The notes under the pieces were generated by a model. That model searched no databases, was not told the origin of the DNA, and was given only the letters and a program-made list of their open reading frames with translations. The position numbers and the translations under genes are program-made. Below, one piece after another: positions 19,085-27,688 of a DNA stretch of 64,000 nt. How positions within the stretch are numbered: the first letter of the stretch is position 1; each line of letters begins with the position of its first letter. The stretch is from NCBI GenBank assembly GCA_965233625.1, contig OZ247499.1:3286001-3350000 (forward strand), in the 5' to 3' direction. The DNA comes from G965233625 sp965233625 (GTDB lineage: Bacteria; Planctomycetota; Planctomycetia; Pirellulales; Pirellulaceae).

Positions 19085-20215
19085 ATGTCCAAACATTTAA
19101 CTACGACTGCTGTACTTTGCGTGCTGAGTGTCTGTTTTGTGTCACAGCTTGCGGCGCAGCCCAAGAAGCGTAAGGCTCCGCCGGTGCGGCTGTTTGACGC
19201 CAAGGGCGCCCCGGAGTTTATCCGGCTGGACGGTAAGCCCGGCGTCAATCCGCCGGCAGACGCCAATGGCAACTATGTGATCGGCCCCGAGTATCGCACG
19301 GCGCCGGAGTTTAGCGTGGTTGAAGGTGTGCCGCAGGGTAAGGTCAAGCAATTCGAGATCGATTCCAAAGAAACCAAACTGCTGAATCCGGGCATTGCTC
19401 GCAAGGTGTTTGGCACGGTCGACCCGCAGAATCCAAAGACGCTGGTCGTGGATACCTTTGAGATCGACTACAAGCGCAAAATTACCGTTTACATTCCCGC
19501 CCAGTATAAGGCAGGGACCAAAGCGCCTTTCATGGTGGTGCACGACGGCCCCAAGGGTAAGCCGAACATGTCGCTGCCACGCGCGTTGGATAACCTGATC
19601 GCGCAGAAGCGTGTGCCGCCGATGATCTGCGTCATGATCGCCAACGGTGGCGGCGACGCCCAAGGGCATGAACGTGGCCGCGAATACGACACGATGTCCG
19701 GCCTGTTCGCGGAGTACATTGAAACCGAAGTGCTGCCACGCGTCGAAAAGAACTGCAACGTGCAACTGACCAAAGACCCCGATGGCCGCGCGGTAATGGG
19801 CAGCAGTTCCGGCGGGTCCGCTGCATTGATCATGGCCTGGTACCGAACGGATCTTTACCGCCGGGTGCTGACAACTTCTGGCACCTTCGTCAATCAGCAG
19901 TGGCCCTTCAACGAAGAAACACCCGATGGTGCGTGGGGCTTCCACAAGACGCTGATTCCGAATTCGCCCAAAAAGCCCATCCGCCTGTTTATCTCTGTCG
20001 GTGACCGTGACCTGCTGAACCCCAACGTCATGCGCGACGGCATGCACGACTGGGTGGAAGCCAATCACCGCATGGCGAAGGTGTTAAAAGCCAAGGGATA
20101 TGACTATCAGTACATCTACTGCCTGAACTCCGGACACGGCATCCGCAACGCCAAGCAGCAGTTCCTGCCTCATGCGATCGAATGGGTGTGGCACGGCTAT
20201 GGTGACAAAGAATAG
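19085..20215 (+). CDS. Secreted alpha/beta-hydrolase, esterase of the Fes/esterase-D type
   Basis: This 376-residue protein has a signal peptide (LTTTAVLCVLSVCFVSQLAAQ). The esterase (PF00756-like) domain contains APFMVVHDGPKG and the nucleophile elbow MGSSSGGSAA (GxSxG, Ser241). Acid and histidine candidates are in FISVGDRDLLN and LNSGHGIRNA. Relatives cleave enterobactin-type or acetyl-xylan/feruloyl esters; planctomycete copies usually sit near carbohydrate enzymes. Start 19085 is chosen because AGGA lies about 10 nt upstream and the signal peptide starts there; the longer ORF from 18932 has an atypical N-terminus. Confidence 0.83.
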   Translation: MSKHLTTTAVLCVLSVCFVSQLAAQPKKRKAPPVRLFDAKGAPEFIRLDGKPGVNPPADANGNYVIGPEYRTAPEFSVVEGVPQGKVKQFEIDSKETKLLNPGIARKVFGTVDPQNPKTLVVDTFEIDYKRKITVYIPAQYKAGTKAPFMVVHDGPKGKPNMSLPRALDNLIAQKRVPPMICVMIANGGGDAQGHERGREYDTMSGLFAEYIETEVLPRVEKNCNVQLTKDPDGRAVMGSSSGGSAALIMAWYRTDLYRRVLTTSGTFVNQQWPFNEETPDGAWGFHKTLIPNSPKKPIRLFISVGDRDLLNPNVMRDGMHDWVEANHRMAKVLKAKGYDYQYIYCLNSGHGIRNAKQQFLPHAIEWVWHGYGDKE

Positions 20216-20258
20216 TCACTCAGGCTGCAATGCAGATCAGTAACGGCGGAGGTTGAGC

Positions 20259-21245
20259 ATGACGGTGCGTTGGGGAATTATCGGCTGTGGCGATGTCGCG
20301 CGGAAACGCGTGGCAGCCGCGATTCAAGTGGAGCCTCGCAGCCAGCTGGTCGCCGGTTGCCGCCGCGACGTCAGCATGCTGGATCAGTTCTGCGACCAGT
20401 TTGAAATCCCACAGCGTTACACTTCCGCCGCGCAGCTACTTGCCGATCCGCAGATAGACGCCGTTTATATCGCCACGCCCGTCAAGGAGCATCTGCCACA
20501 GACGCTGGCCGCCGCCGCTGCGGGGAAGCATGTGCTGGTTGAAAAACCGATGGGCATGAACGCGGATGAATGCCAGCAGATGGTCGATGCCTGCAAGTCT
20601 GCCGGCGTGAAGCTGGGCGTGGCGTATTACCGGCGGTTCTATCCGCTGGTGCATCGGATGGAGGAACTGCTGCGTAGCGGCGAAATTGGCGTGCCGCTGG
20701 CTATTTCTGCGGTGACCGCTACGCCGCTGGACAAGCAGCAAGGCGAAGAGGGTTACTGGCGCCGGAATCATGCGGACAGCGGCGGCGGAGCGCTGATGGA
20801 CGTTGGCAGTCACCGGATCAATCTGTTCCTGCACCTGATGGGACAGGTAACGGCAGTGCGAGCTTTCTGCGAAACCGTCGCTGCTTCCTACGAAGTTGAC
20901 GACACCGCGGCGGTGCTGATGAAATTCGAAACCGGCGCCACGGGTATGCTGCAGTGCCACTTTGGCGTGCCGTTTGATCCTGACGAATTCGCCATCACAG
21001 GCGACGCGGGGCGACTTACGGCCAACCCGCTCAACGGCGACACGTTAACCATCGCAACAGCCGATGGCGTTCGCACCGAATCGCATCCGCCCGACAGTAA
21101 TTTCTGCACGCCGCTGGTCGCGGATTTCGTTTCGGCCATTCTAGAAGACCGGCCGCCGCGGGTTGCTGGGCTGGAAGGTCTTGCGACCAACGCGGTAATG
21201 GACCAGGCGTATGATGATTGTGGACGCCCTAAACGCCGGGAATAA
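20259..21245 (+). CDS. Gfo/Idh/MocA-family NAD(P)-dependent oxidoreductase
   Basis: This protein of about 328 residues has an N-terminal Rossmann domain with VRWGIIGCGDVARKR and the family hallmark VEKPMGMNADEC. The alpha/beta C-terminal domain includes RRFYPLV and GGGALMDVGSHRINLFLHLMG, where the catalytic-site Asp and His are expected. Such enzymes oxidise or epimerise sugars and inositols. ATG at 20259 is 6 nt after a GGAGG (20248-20252); the overlapping TTG at 20253 would sit inside the spacer. It follows the esterase by 43 bp and may be in the same transcript. Confidence 0.88.
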   Translation: MTVRWGIIGCGDVARKRVAAAIQVEPRSQLVAGCRRDVSMLDQFCDQFEIPQRYTSAAQLLADPQIDAVYIATPVKEHLPQTLAAAAAGKHVLVEKPMGMNADECQQMVDACKSAGVKLGVAYYRRFYPLVHRMEELLRSGEIGVPLAISAVTATPLDKQQGEEGYWRRNHADSGGGALMDVGSHRINLFLHLMGQVTAVRAFCETVAASYEVDDTAAVLMKFETGATGMLQCHFGVPFDPDEFAITGDAGRLTANPLNGDTLTIATADGVRTESHPPDSNFCTPLVADFVSAILEDRPPRVAGLEGLATNAVMDQAYDDCGRPKRRE

Positions 21246-21349
21246 CCCACCAGAGAATCCCCGCCGTTGCAATTGCACGGCAAATGGCCTAGGACAGATG
21301 GAAGTATGCATGGCAAGCCACGATTGCTTCCCCTTCGAATAGGCAGCGC

Positions 21350-23635
21350 ATGAGCACCGGTTTCGATCCCTACTACAAATGGCTGGCGATTCCGCCGGAA
21401 GAACAGCCGCCGAACCATTATCGCCTGCTAGGAGTGGTGGTCTTTGAGTCAGATCCCGATGTGATCGACGCCGCCGCCGAAGCCCGCGTGGCTTACTTGC
21501 GGAACAAACAGGGCGGCAAGAACGCAGCCGCGTCGCAGCAGCTATTGAACGAAGTAGCGGCAGCCCGCATCGTGCTGCTCAGCGATGAGAAACGCAACGC
21601 TTACGACGAGCATCTGCGCGCCACAACGCACGATCCGCTCGGACCGGCGCCTGCCGCGCAGCCCGACCCTCTCGCGATGGCGCCCGCCGCTCAACCGGCC
21701 GCACACAGTGCGACGGGTTTTGAAAATCCGGGCGTGCAAACGGGCATCCGCAAAACACCTGTCCGCGCCCGCAAGAAACCGCAGCCTGCATGGGTGGTGC
21801 CTGCGGTATTGTGTGGCGGCGCTCTGTTCGTTCTTACGGTGGTGTGCATCGCCGCCGCTGCGATGCTGGGAGGAACAGACACGCAAACGGTTTCCGCCGA
21901 TGGATCGCCACCCGTACCGGTCGCTCCGCGCCCGGTGACGCCAGCACCCGTTGATCCAGCACCCGTTGATCCAGCACCGGTCGATCCAGCGCCCGTTGAT
22001 CCACCTCCAGTTGATCCACCACCGATTGATCCGCCGCCAGTTGATCCATCTCCAGTCGATCCGCCGCCGGTTGATCCTCCAGCCGTTCCTGATCCGGTCA
22101 AGCCGGGCAAGATGCCGGTTCCCTCTCAGGAAACGCAACAGGCCAGCATCGCCAAGATGCGGACACTGTTTGATTTTGACCAGGCCGACACGCCCGCGGC
22201 AAAGTTGCAACTGGCAGGCAAGCTATCGGATGTAGCGGACAACAATGCGGAGCCCGTGCAGCAGTACGTACTGCTAACAGCCGCCACCAGTCTGGCGATC
22301 GAAGGCGGCGACGCAGTTGCTGCGGTTGACTATGCCGGCCGGGTGGGAGAAAGGTTTGAAGTAGACGCCGTGCAACCGCAGTACGATCTGCTGATGAAAG
22401 CCGCAGGCGAGTTCCGCCAAGGGCCGGAGATTGAAACGCTGGTCAAAGCTTCTGCACAATTCATCCCTCAGGCGCTCGATGCAGATCGTGTTGATCTGGC
22501 AAATGACGTCGCCGGGGAAACCTACAAGGCCGCCGCCCGGCGGGGCGTGCCTGTGGAAGCACGAAAGGCGGCTTTCGATCAGCGGAACCAGGTACGTGAT
22601 ATGTTCGCCGCATGGAAAAAGGTCCGCGATGCGCTGGAAAGTCTTAAAACCAGTCCGGACGATCCCGCAACCAATACCATCGCTGGCGAATACTTCGCCT
22701 TCACTGCCGGCGACTGGGACCGCGGGCTAATGCATCTGGCAAAGTCGGATGACAAGCAGTTGCAGCCTGTCGCCAGCCTGGAACTCAACAGCAACGGCTC
22801 CGCAGATGCGTGGAAACAGGCCGGAGACCAATGGCAGCAACTGGCCGTACAAGAAGACGGCGACCGGAAGTTGAAGCTGCTGATGCGGTCCGCCCGCGCT
22901 TACCTGATCGCCCAGTCGCTGGCCCCGCCAGGTAGCGAAACGGCCAACGCGTTGCCGCCGATTCTTGCGAAGTTTGGTGATCTAACGCAGGTCCGCGACG
23001 ATCTAATACGCGAGCGGCGCCCGGATGGAAAAATGGTGCTGTTCATTGGGATGGGAGGCGTTGAACGCAAACATGCTGAACCCGCCAGTCAGCGGTACTT
23101 TCTCAAGTATCACTTCATGAAGAACATGGACCCGGACAAAGTTGAGTTTGAGAAGTATCACACCATTATGGTCGGGTCCAACGGCATGGATTACTGGGGC
23201 ACCAAAGAACGCAAGGCGCCGGAAGCCTTTAAGAAGTACGAGGACTTCATGCGGCAAGGTGGGCACCTAGTCGTGTTCGGCACCTATAACGGCCGCAATA
23301 TGGAGCATCTACGGCCCTTTGGTATCCGCACTGGATTTCAGCACGGAAGCAAATTCCTGCGCAATGGCGAACCTACGGACCTGTTCTTCCGGGGTGTAGA
23401 GCATCTTGTCCCGGAAAGTGGCAAGTTGCGCACGGCGGGTGACTTCTACGTGTCAACGCCGCACACGGTACTGCTCAAACGCGATGCGAAACGGGCGGCC
23501 GTCGCCACGGTGCCCGTTGATGATGGCCGCCTGACCATCACCACCTGCGAACCCAAGTGGATGGGCGATCTATGGCTGATCGAAGCCATGGTATCGTGGG
23601 TCGCCAACGGAACACCGCTGCCAGAGGATGATTAA
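21350..23635 (+). CDS. Planctomycete-type J-like membrane protein with proline-rich repeat and GATase-like C-terminus
   Basis: This 761-residue protein starts with a planctomycete-typical module (FDPYYKWLAIPPEEQPPNHY to about residue 90, ending LSDEKRNAYDEHL) that resembles a J domain but lacks the HPD motif. One transmembrane helix follows (about 145-175). Residues 199-243 are nine five-residue repeats of the type [A/P/S]P[V/I]DP, also visible as 15-bp DNA repeats at 21944-22078. A helical repeat region then leads to a C-terminal alpha/beta domain (about 560-755: MVLFIGMG, GGHLVVFGTYNG, HLVPES) that resembles class I glutamine-amidotransferase folds. The function is unknown. It is likely anchored in the membrane, with the repeat acting as a rigid spacer outside. 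Confidence 0.7.
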   Translation: MSTGFDPYYKWLAIPPEEQPPNHYRLLGVVVFESDPDVIDAAAEARVAYLRNKQGGKNAAASQQLLNEVAAARIVLLSDEKRNAYDEHLRATTHDPLGPAPAAQPDPLAMAPAAQPAAHSATGFENPGVQTGIRKTPVRARKKPQPAWVVPAVLCGGALFVLTVVCIAAAAMLGGTDTQTVSADGSPPVPVAPRPVTPAPVDPAPVDPAPVDPAPVDPPPVDPPPIDPPPVDPSPVDPPPVDPPAVPDPVKPGKMPVPSQETQQASIAKMRTLFDFDQADTPAAKLQLAGKLSDVADNNAEPVQQYVLLTAATSLAIEGGDAVAAVDYAGRVGERFEVDAVQPQYDLLMKAAGEFRQGPEIETLVKASAQFIPQALDADRVDLANDVAGETYKAAARRGVPVEARKAAFDQRNQVRDMFAAWKKVRDALESLKTSPDDPATNTIAGEYFAFTAGDWDRGLMHLAKSDDKQLQPVASLELNSNGSADAWKQAGDQWQQLAVQEDGDRKLKLLMRSARAYLIAQSLAPPGSETANALPPILAKFGDLTQVRDDLIRERRPDGKMVLFIGMGGVERKHAEPASQRYFLKYHFMKNMDPDKVEFEKYHTIMVGSNGMDYWGTKERKAPEAFKKYEDFMRQGGHLVVFGTYNGRNMEHLRPFGIRTGFQHGSKFLRNGEPTDLFFRGVEHLVPESGKLRTAGDFYVSTPHTVLLKRDAKRAAVATVPVDDGRLTITTCEPKWMGDLWLIEAMVSWVANGTPLPEDD

Positions 23636-23734
23636 GACGCCGACGTTCAATTTACCTCAACCCCGTAGATTGTGATTGAGGTGGATTCTGGTCCATCGTC
23701 AGGCGGGCGCCTGACCTCCAGGCGTCTGTTGCTT

Positions 23735-23989
23735 CTAGCTGGCCAGTTCGTCGGTTTCTTCTGGCTCACCCAGCAGCAGGCGGGTGGGAACGATGAACTC
23801 GTCGCCGTTGAGGGCGTGATCTTCGCGGTTCCAGACGAAGCCGCGTTCGTTGACGATGATCATATCGGCCAGCTGCAGGGGTTGCTGATCGACGACGGTT
23901 TTCAGTGCTTTGACGATCGCTTCCGTTTCGTTCGCAGCGGTGGTTGTTACCAGGAGGTTGGAACCGGACTCTACGTAGAACTTGGGCAT
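23735..23989 (-). CDS. Small conserved-looking protein of unknown function
   Basis: This 84-residue protein opens with a predicted beta strand (KFYVESGSNLLVTTTAA) and helix (ETEAIVKALKTVVD), then strands around DMIIVNERGFVW. AAGGAGTGACAAA precedes the ATG on the minus strand, a well-placed ribosome-binding site. It has no signal peptide and no known motif. It looks like a real small cytosolic protein, perhaps with an alpha-beta plait; I do not recognise its family. Confidence 0.6.
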   Translation of the reverse strand: MPKFYVESGSNLLVTTTAANETEAIVKALKTVVDQQPLQLADMIIVNERGFVWNREDHALNGDEFIVPTRLLLGEPEETDELAS

Positions 23990-24406
23990 TTTGTCACTCC
24001 TTCGCGAATGCCATGAATCAATTGTTTGCTACCAGGAGTATCGCCGGGTCGCAGACACCTTCGGTCACAACGTGGCACCCGTCAGCATTTTGCTGAGAAT
24101 TTTCGTTGCTGGTGTATTCCTGTGATAACCGCGGCCCTGTTCAGAATCAACCATTTCGTCCGCGATCTTCACAAAGTGCGTGGCAACAAGCAGTGCGATG
24201 TCAGGCAGGTTGTCCGTTATTAACGTAATAACCGGGCAAACGGTTCAGCCAGAATCACAAAGCGGACGGGTTTATTCGAGTCGCACCTGCGAAACAGCTT
24301 TTTTTGCCACGAATGCTGGCACATCCTTGATAAAGCAGGCGCCTTAGCAGGTATATTAGGGATGATCTTTGTATGACGTCCCACCCCCAGATTTTTTTAG
24401 ACTCTT
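23990..24406. other. Intergenic region with an interrupted palindrome
   Basis: This 417-bp gene-free stretch precedes the DUF1080 gene. It holds a 17-bp interrupted palindrome at 24216-24232 (GTTATTA-ACG-TAATAAC), which may be a regulator site. A weak promoter-like pair, TTGATA (24327-24332) and TATATT (24352-24357), has a 19-bp spacer. No RNA gene is recognised. Confidence 0.3.
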
Positions 24407-25201
24407 ATGAAACACATCGCTAAACGCACACTTATTGCCTCTGTCGTACTGGCTGCCGTGGCCGCCGTCGCGCCGGCTGCTTATCTGGTCAAAGAATACA
24501 AAAGCGGCATCATCTGGCCCGAACCGCCGGTAGTCACGCCCGGAGATCAGCCCGGCGCCGCACCTTCGGACGCAATTATCCTGTTCGATGGCGGCGATCT
24601 GTCCGAGTTCAAAGGCGGCGACACCTGGAAGATTAAAGATGGTTACGCCGAAGTCGGAAAATCTTCGCTAACCACCCGCCGTTCCTTCGGCGATTGCCAG
24701 CTGCATCTGGAATTCGCCACACCTGCCCAAGTCAAAGGCAACGGGCAGGGTCGCGGCAACAGCGGCGTTTATCTGATGGGCCGCTACGAGGTGCAGATTC
24801 TGGATTCGTACGAAAATACGACGTACTACGACGGCCAGTGTGCTGCCGTGTACAAGCAGCAACCGCCCACGGTCAACGCCTGCCGCAAACCTGGCGAGTG
24901 GCAGACTTACGATATCATCTTCACGGCGCCCCGCTTTGAAGAAGATGGCAAACTGAAAAGCCCGGCTTACGTCACCGTGCTGCACAACGGCGTGGTTGTC
25001 CACAACCACTTTGAGTTAAAGGGGGGCACCTCCTACGTGGCGCCGCCTTCGTACCGCAAACATGCTTTGAAGCTGCCGTTTAATCTGCAAAACCACGGCA
25101 ACCCGATCCGGTTCCGCAACATCTGGGTCCGCGAGAACATCCAGCCGCACGTTGGACAGCCCCCGCAGCAGGACGAACCGCCAGAACCCACGGTTGGCTA
25201 A
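24407..25201 (+). CDS. Exported DUF1080-family protein (3-keto-disaccharide hydrolase-like)
   Basis: This 264-residue protein has an N-terminal hydrophobic segment (SVVLAAVAAVAPAAYLV) and a jelly-roll DUF1080 domain. The domain shows IILFDGGDLSEFKG, QLHLEFATPA, GRGNSGVYLMGRYEVQILDS and GEWQTYDIIFTAPRF, all hallmarks of the family. Some members hydrolyse 3-keto glycosides, and planctomycetes carry many copies. The gene is monocistronic: it is followed by a strong intrinsic terminator. Confidence 0.88.
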   Translation: MKHIAKRTLIASVVLAAVAAVAPAAYLVKEYKSGIIWPEPPVVTPGDQPGAAPSDAIILFDGGDLSEFKGGDTWKIKDGYAEVGKSSLTTRRSFGDCQLHLEFATPAQVKGNGQGRGNSGVYLMGRYEVQILDSYENTTYYDGQCAAVYKQQPPTVNACRKPGEWQTYDIIFTAPRFEEDGKLKSPAYVTVLHNGVVVHNHFELKGGTSYVAPPSYRKHALKLPFNLQNHGNPIRFRNIWVRENIQPHVGQPPQQDEPPEPTVG

Positions 25202-25231
25202 GCACACTTATCAACACTAACCACGCGCAAC

Positions 25232-25272
25232 GCCGCGCCGGATGCAACCGCTGCAACCGGCGCGGCTTTTTT
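25232..25272 (+). terminator. Rho-independent terminator after the DUF1080 gene
   Basis: A perfect 10-bp stem, GCCGCGCCGG (25232-25241) with CCGGCGCGGC (25257-25266), surrounds a 15-nt loop and is followed by six Ts. It lies about 30 bp after the stop codon. Confidence 0.9.
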
Positions 25273-25364
25273 CGTCCGATACTTCAGTCATCCGCTTGAC
25301 TTTCCCGCCCTGGAACGAAGGTTACATAGAAGAGTCTCCTAGGGGTTTCAACCAGGGTTAGAAG

Positions 25365-26699
25365 ATGACCGAGCTGCTTCTCAACTCAACAGCGCTGCGC
25401 AAGACGCTGGTAATCCGATTCGCGGCCGCCATCGTGCTCGCGCTGCTGACAACCATTGGCGCCTTTGCAGCCGTTCACTGGCAGTTGAAGCAGAATGAAC
25501 AAGACGGCTATCTGATCAACATCAGCGGCCGGCAACGCATGCTTTCGCAACGCATTGCACTGCTTTCCGGCAAATGCCTGCAAGCCGATAACGCCGCGGA
25601 ACAGAAAGCCGCCCGCGACCGGTTACACCTTGCCATGCAAAGGATGCGGAAAGAACATCAAACGCTGCACACCAGCGGTAGTCTCGGCCAGTTTCCTCTA
25701 CGACGCAGACTCGACGCCCAGATAAAAGCGTTTCTGTCCACCGCGACGGAAATCTCCGGGAAAGTCGCAAAGGGCGCCGACGCCTCGGAGCAGTACGCCG
25801 CGTTGCTGCAGGCTTCCGCCGATAGCACCCTGCTGCCCAATCTCGATGCGCGTGTCGCGTACCTGGAACACGCCTACGATCAAAAACTTGTGCGGTTCAA
25901 ATCGGCATTGCTTTTGCTTGCCGTCGGCTGTGTGATCGCGCTGGCGGCCGTCTGCTGGTGGATCTTCAAACCCACCGTGGAACTGGTTTCGACCAACTTA
26001 CTACATCTTGAAGAATCCAACGCAGAGCTTACAGAATTCTCTTACCGCATTTCGCACGATCTACGCGCGCCCGTTGTTGCTGCGCTGGGCATCTCCGAAG
26101 TGGTCAAGGATGCACTGGACGACGGAGAAGTCGAAGTGGCATCGATGTCCCTGGACCGTGTACTGCATTCCTTAAAGCGTGTCTCCGTCACCATCGAAGA
26201 CATCGTCAGCCTGATCAAACAGAAGATGAGCAGCGTTGCTGCCGAGAGCTTTCGCATCCGCGATGTTGTGGATGAAGCCCTGGAAACTGTCGGCAACATG
26301 CCCGACTACGATCAGGTGGAAGTCTCTGTCGACTGCCCGGAAGAATGCACAGTCAGCGCGAAACGTGTTTACCTGAAACAGACGCTGGAAAATCTGATAT
26401 CGAACGCCGTAAAGTACCGCGACCCGGAAGCCAGTCCTTCCCGCATTCACGTCAGTGTGAAGCAGCAGGGCAAAGAATGGATGGTCTCGGTGGAAGACAA
26501 CGGCCTGGGCATTGATAAGCCCTACCGCGAAAAGATGTTCAACATGTTTCAGCGGTTTCATCCCACGGTTTCGTTCGGGACCGGTCTGGGACTTTATCTG
26601 GTTTCAAAAAACGCCGCCGCCCTGGGTGGCTCCATCAACTATCAGCCCATGGATCGTGGTTCGCGGTTCGACGTGAACTTTCCCACCCTAGGAGCGTAA
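25365..26699 (+). CDS. Membrane sensor histidine kinase with PilJ-type input domain
   Basis: This 444-residue protein has two transmembrane helices (about 15-37 and 179-200) that flank a periplasmic four-helix domain. The NISGRQRMLSQRIALLSGK segment marks the PilJ/NIT-like sensor family. After the second helix comes a HisKA segment with FSYRISHDLRAP (phospho-acceptor His231). The HATPase_c domain has N box LENLISNAVKY, G1 VEDNGLGI and G2 GTGLGLYLVSKN. It ends 1 bp before a receiver gene, so kinase and regulators form one operon. Conserved PilJ domains in some relatives sense small anions; the ligand here is unknown. Confidence 0.9.
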   Translation: MTELLLNSTALRKTLVIRFAAAIVLALLTTIGAFAAVHWQLKQNEQDGYLINISGRQRMLSQRIALLSGKCLQADNAAEQKAARDRLHLAMQRMRKEHQTLHTSGSLGQFPLRRRLDAQIKAFLSTATEISGKVAKGADASEQYAALLQASADSTLLPNLDARVAYLEHAYDQKLVRFKSALLLLAVGCVIALAAVCWWIFKPTVELVSTNLLHLEESNAELTEFSYRISHDLRAPVVAALGISEVVKDALDDGEVEVASMSLDRVLHSLKRVSVTIEDIVSLIKQKMSSVAAESFRIRDVVDEALETVGNMPDYDQVEVSVDCPEECTVSAKRVYLKQTLENLISNAVKYRDPEASPSRIHVSVKQQGKEWMVSVEDNGLGIDKPYREKMFNMFQRFHPTVSFGTGLGLYLVSKNAAALGGSINYQPMDRGSRFDVNFPTLGA

Positions 26700-26700
26700 C

Positions 26701-27114
26701 ATGCGCACAGTGCTTGTAATCGACGATGACGAGTGTTTCCAGTTTCTCTGTGAGATCCTGTTCAAACGCAGCGAAGAAGAGTGCGAGGTGCTGCAAGCCC
26801 GCGATGGCGTTGAAGCGCTGGAACTGCTCGAGTCGCTGGACAAGACGCCGGATCTGATCCTGCTGGATATCAACATGCCGCGGATGAACGGGCACGAGTT
26901 TCTGGCGGCTTACGCACAGTCGTTGCCGCAGGAGACGCCCGTCGTCGCCATGCTGACAAGTTCTGAGCAGGAACAGGACCGCGAAAACGCCATGACCTAC
27001 AGCTTCGTCAAAGACTATCTGCTTAAGCCGCTGCGCAAAAGCGACATCGGCAAGCTGATGGAGACGGCGCGCCGGTATGCAGAGGCACCTGAAAACCTGG
27101 CGGCCACACTTTGA
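26701..27114 (+). CDS. Stand-alone response regulator (first of two paralogues)
   Basis: This 137-residue CheY-like receiver has the acidic cluster VLVIDDDECF, phospho-acceptor Asp56 in LILLDINMP, switch residue in AMLTSS and the Lys in LLKPLRK. It starts 1 bp after the histidine-kinase stop, so it is very likely cotranscribed and is the probable phosphorylation partner. It has no DNA-binding domain. Confidence 0.9.
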   Translation: MRTVLVIDDDECFQFLCEILFKRSEEECEVLQARDGVEALELLESLDKTPDLILLDINMPRMNGHEFLAAYAQSLPQETPVVAMLTSSEQEQDRENAMTYSFVKDYLLKPLRKSDIGKLMETARRYAEAPENLAATL

Positions 27115-27236
27115 CCCGCAAAGAGTGCGACCTAAGTTTTATTGGTGATCTAGCAGTTCACTTACAGGCAAACGGGGCTACTACAAAATCATCCAACAGA
27201 TTCACGTTGGATCCATGCAGCTATAAAAGGGCGGAC

Positions 27237-27644
27237 ATGCACACGGTATTAGTTGTAGACGATGACGAGTGTTTCCAATATCTCTGCAAGACGATTCTTG
27301 AGCGCAGCGGGCAGCAATTTAACATCCTGACAGCTTACGATGGCGAAGAAGCGCTGCAAGTACTGCGTACCTCCGAGGTGCTTCCCGATCTGATTCTGCT
27401 GGACATCAACATGCCGCGGATGAACGGTCACGAATTCCTCAATGAGTATGCAAAACTTGCACCCGCTGACGTACCCGTCGTCGCGATGTTGACCAGTTCC
27501 AACCACGAGCAGGACCGCGTTAGCGCGCTGGCTTATAGCTTCGTGAAAGACTACCTGGTCAAGCCACTACGCAAAGAAGATATCGGCCGCCTGGTGACGA
27601 TGGCCGAAACGCTGAAAATGCCGCCCGCAGAATTTGTGGGCTGA
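27237..27644 (+). CDS. Stand-alone response regulator (second paralogue)
   Basis: This 135-residue receiver domain resembles its upstream neighbour closely: VLVVDDDECFQYLC, DLILLDINMPRMNGHEF with Asp56, the SFVKDYLVKPLRKEDIG block and identical spacing. The two probably arose by tandem duplication and share the kinase. The start at 27237 follows an AAAAGG-like ribosome-binding site; a longer ORF from 27111 overlaps the previous gene by 4 nt but has no receiver-like sequence. The 122-bp gap may hold its own control. Confidence 0.88.
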   Translation: MHTVLVVDDDECFQYLCKTILERSGQQFNILTAYDGEEALQVLRTSEVLPDLILLDINMPRMNGHEFLNEYAKLAPADVPVVAMLTSSNHEQDRVSALAYSFVKDYLVKPLRKEDIGRLVTMAETLKMPPAEFVG

Positions 27645-27688
27645 TTCCCGCTGGCCATCGCGTCGTAATGTCTCTGGCAGTATGCCGC

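Noticed and set aside
21944..22078. Minisatellite or CRISPR-like repeat
   Set aside because: It is in frame and encodes the proline-rich spacer of the J-like protein.
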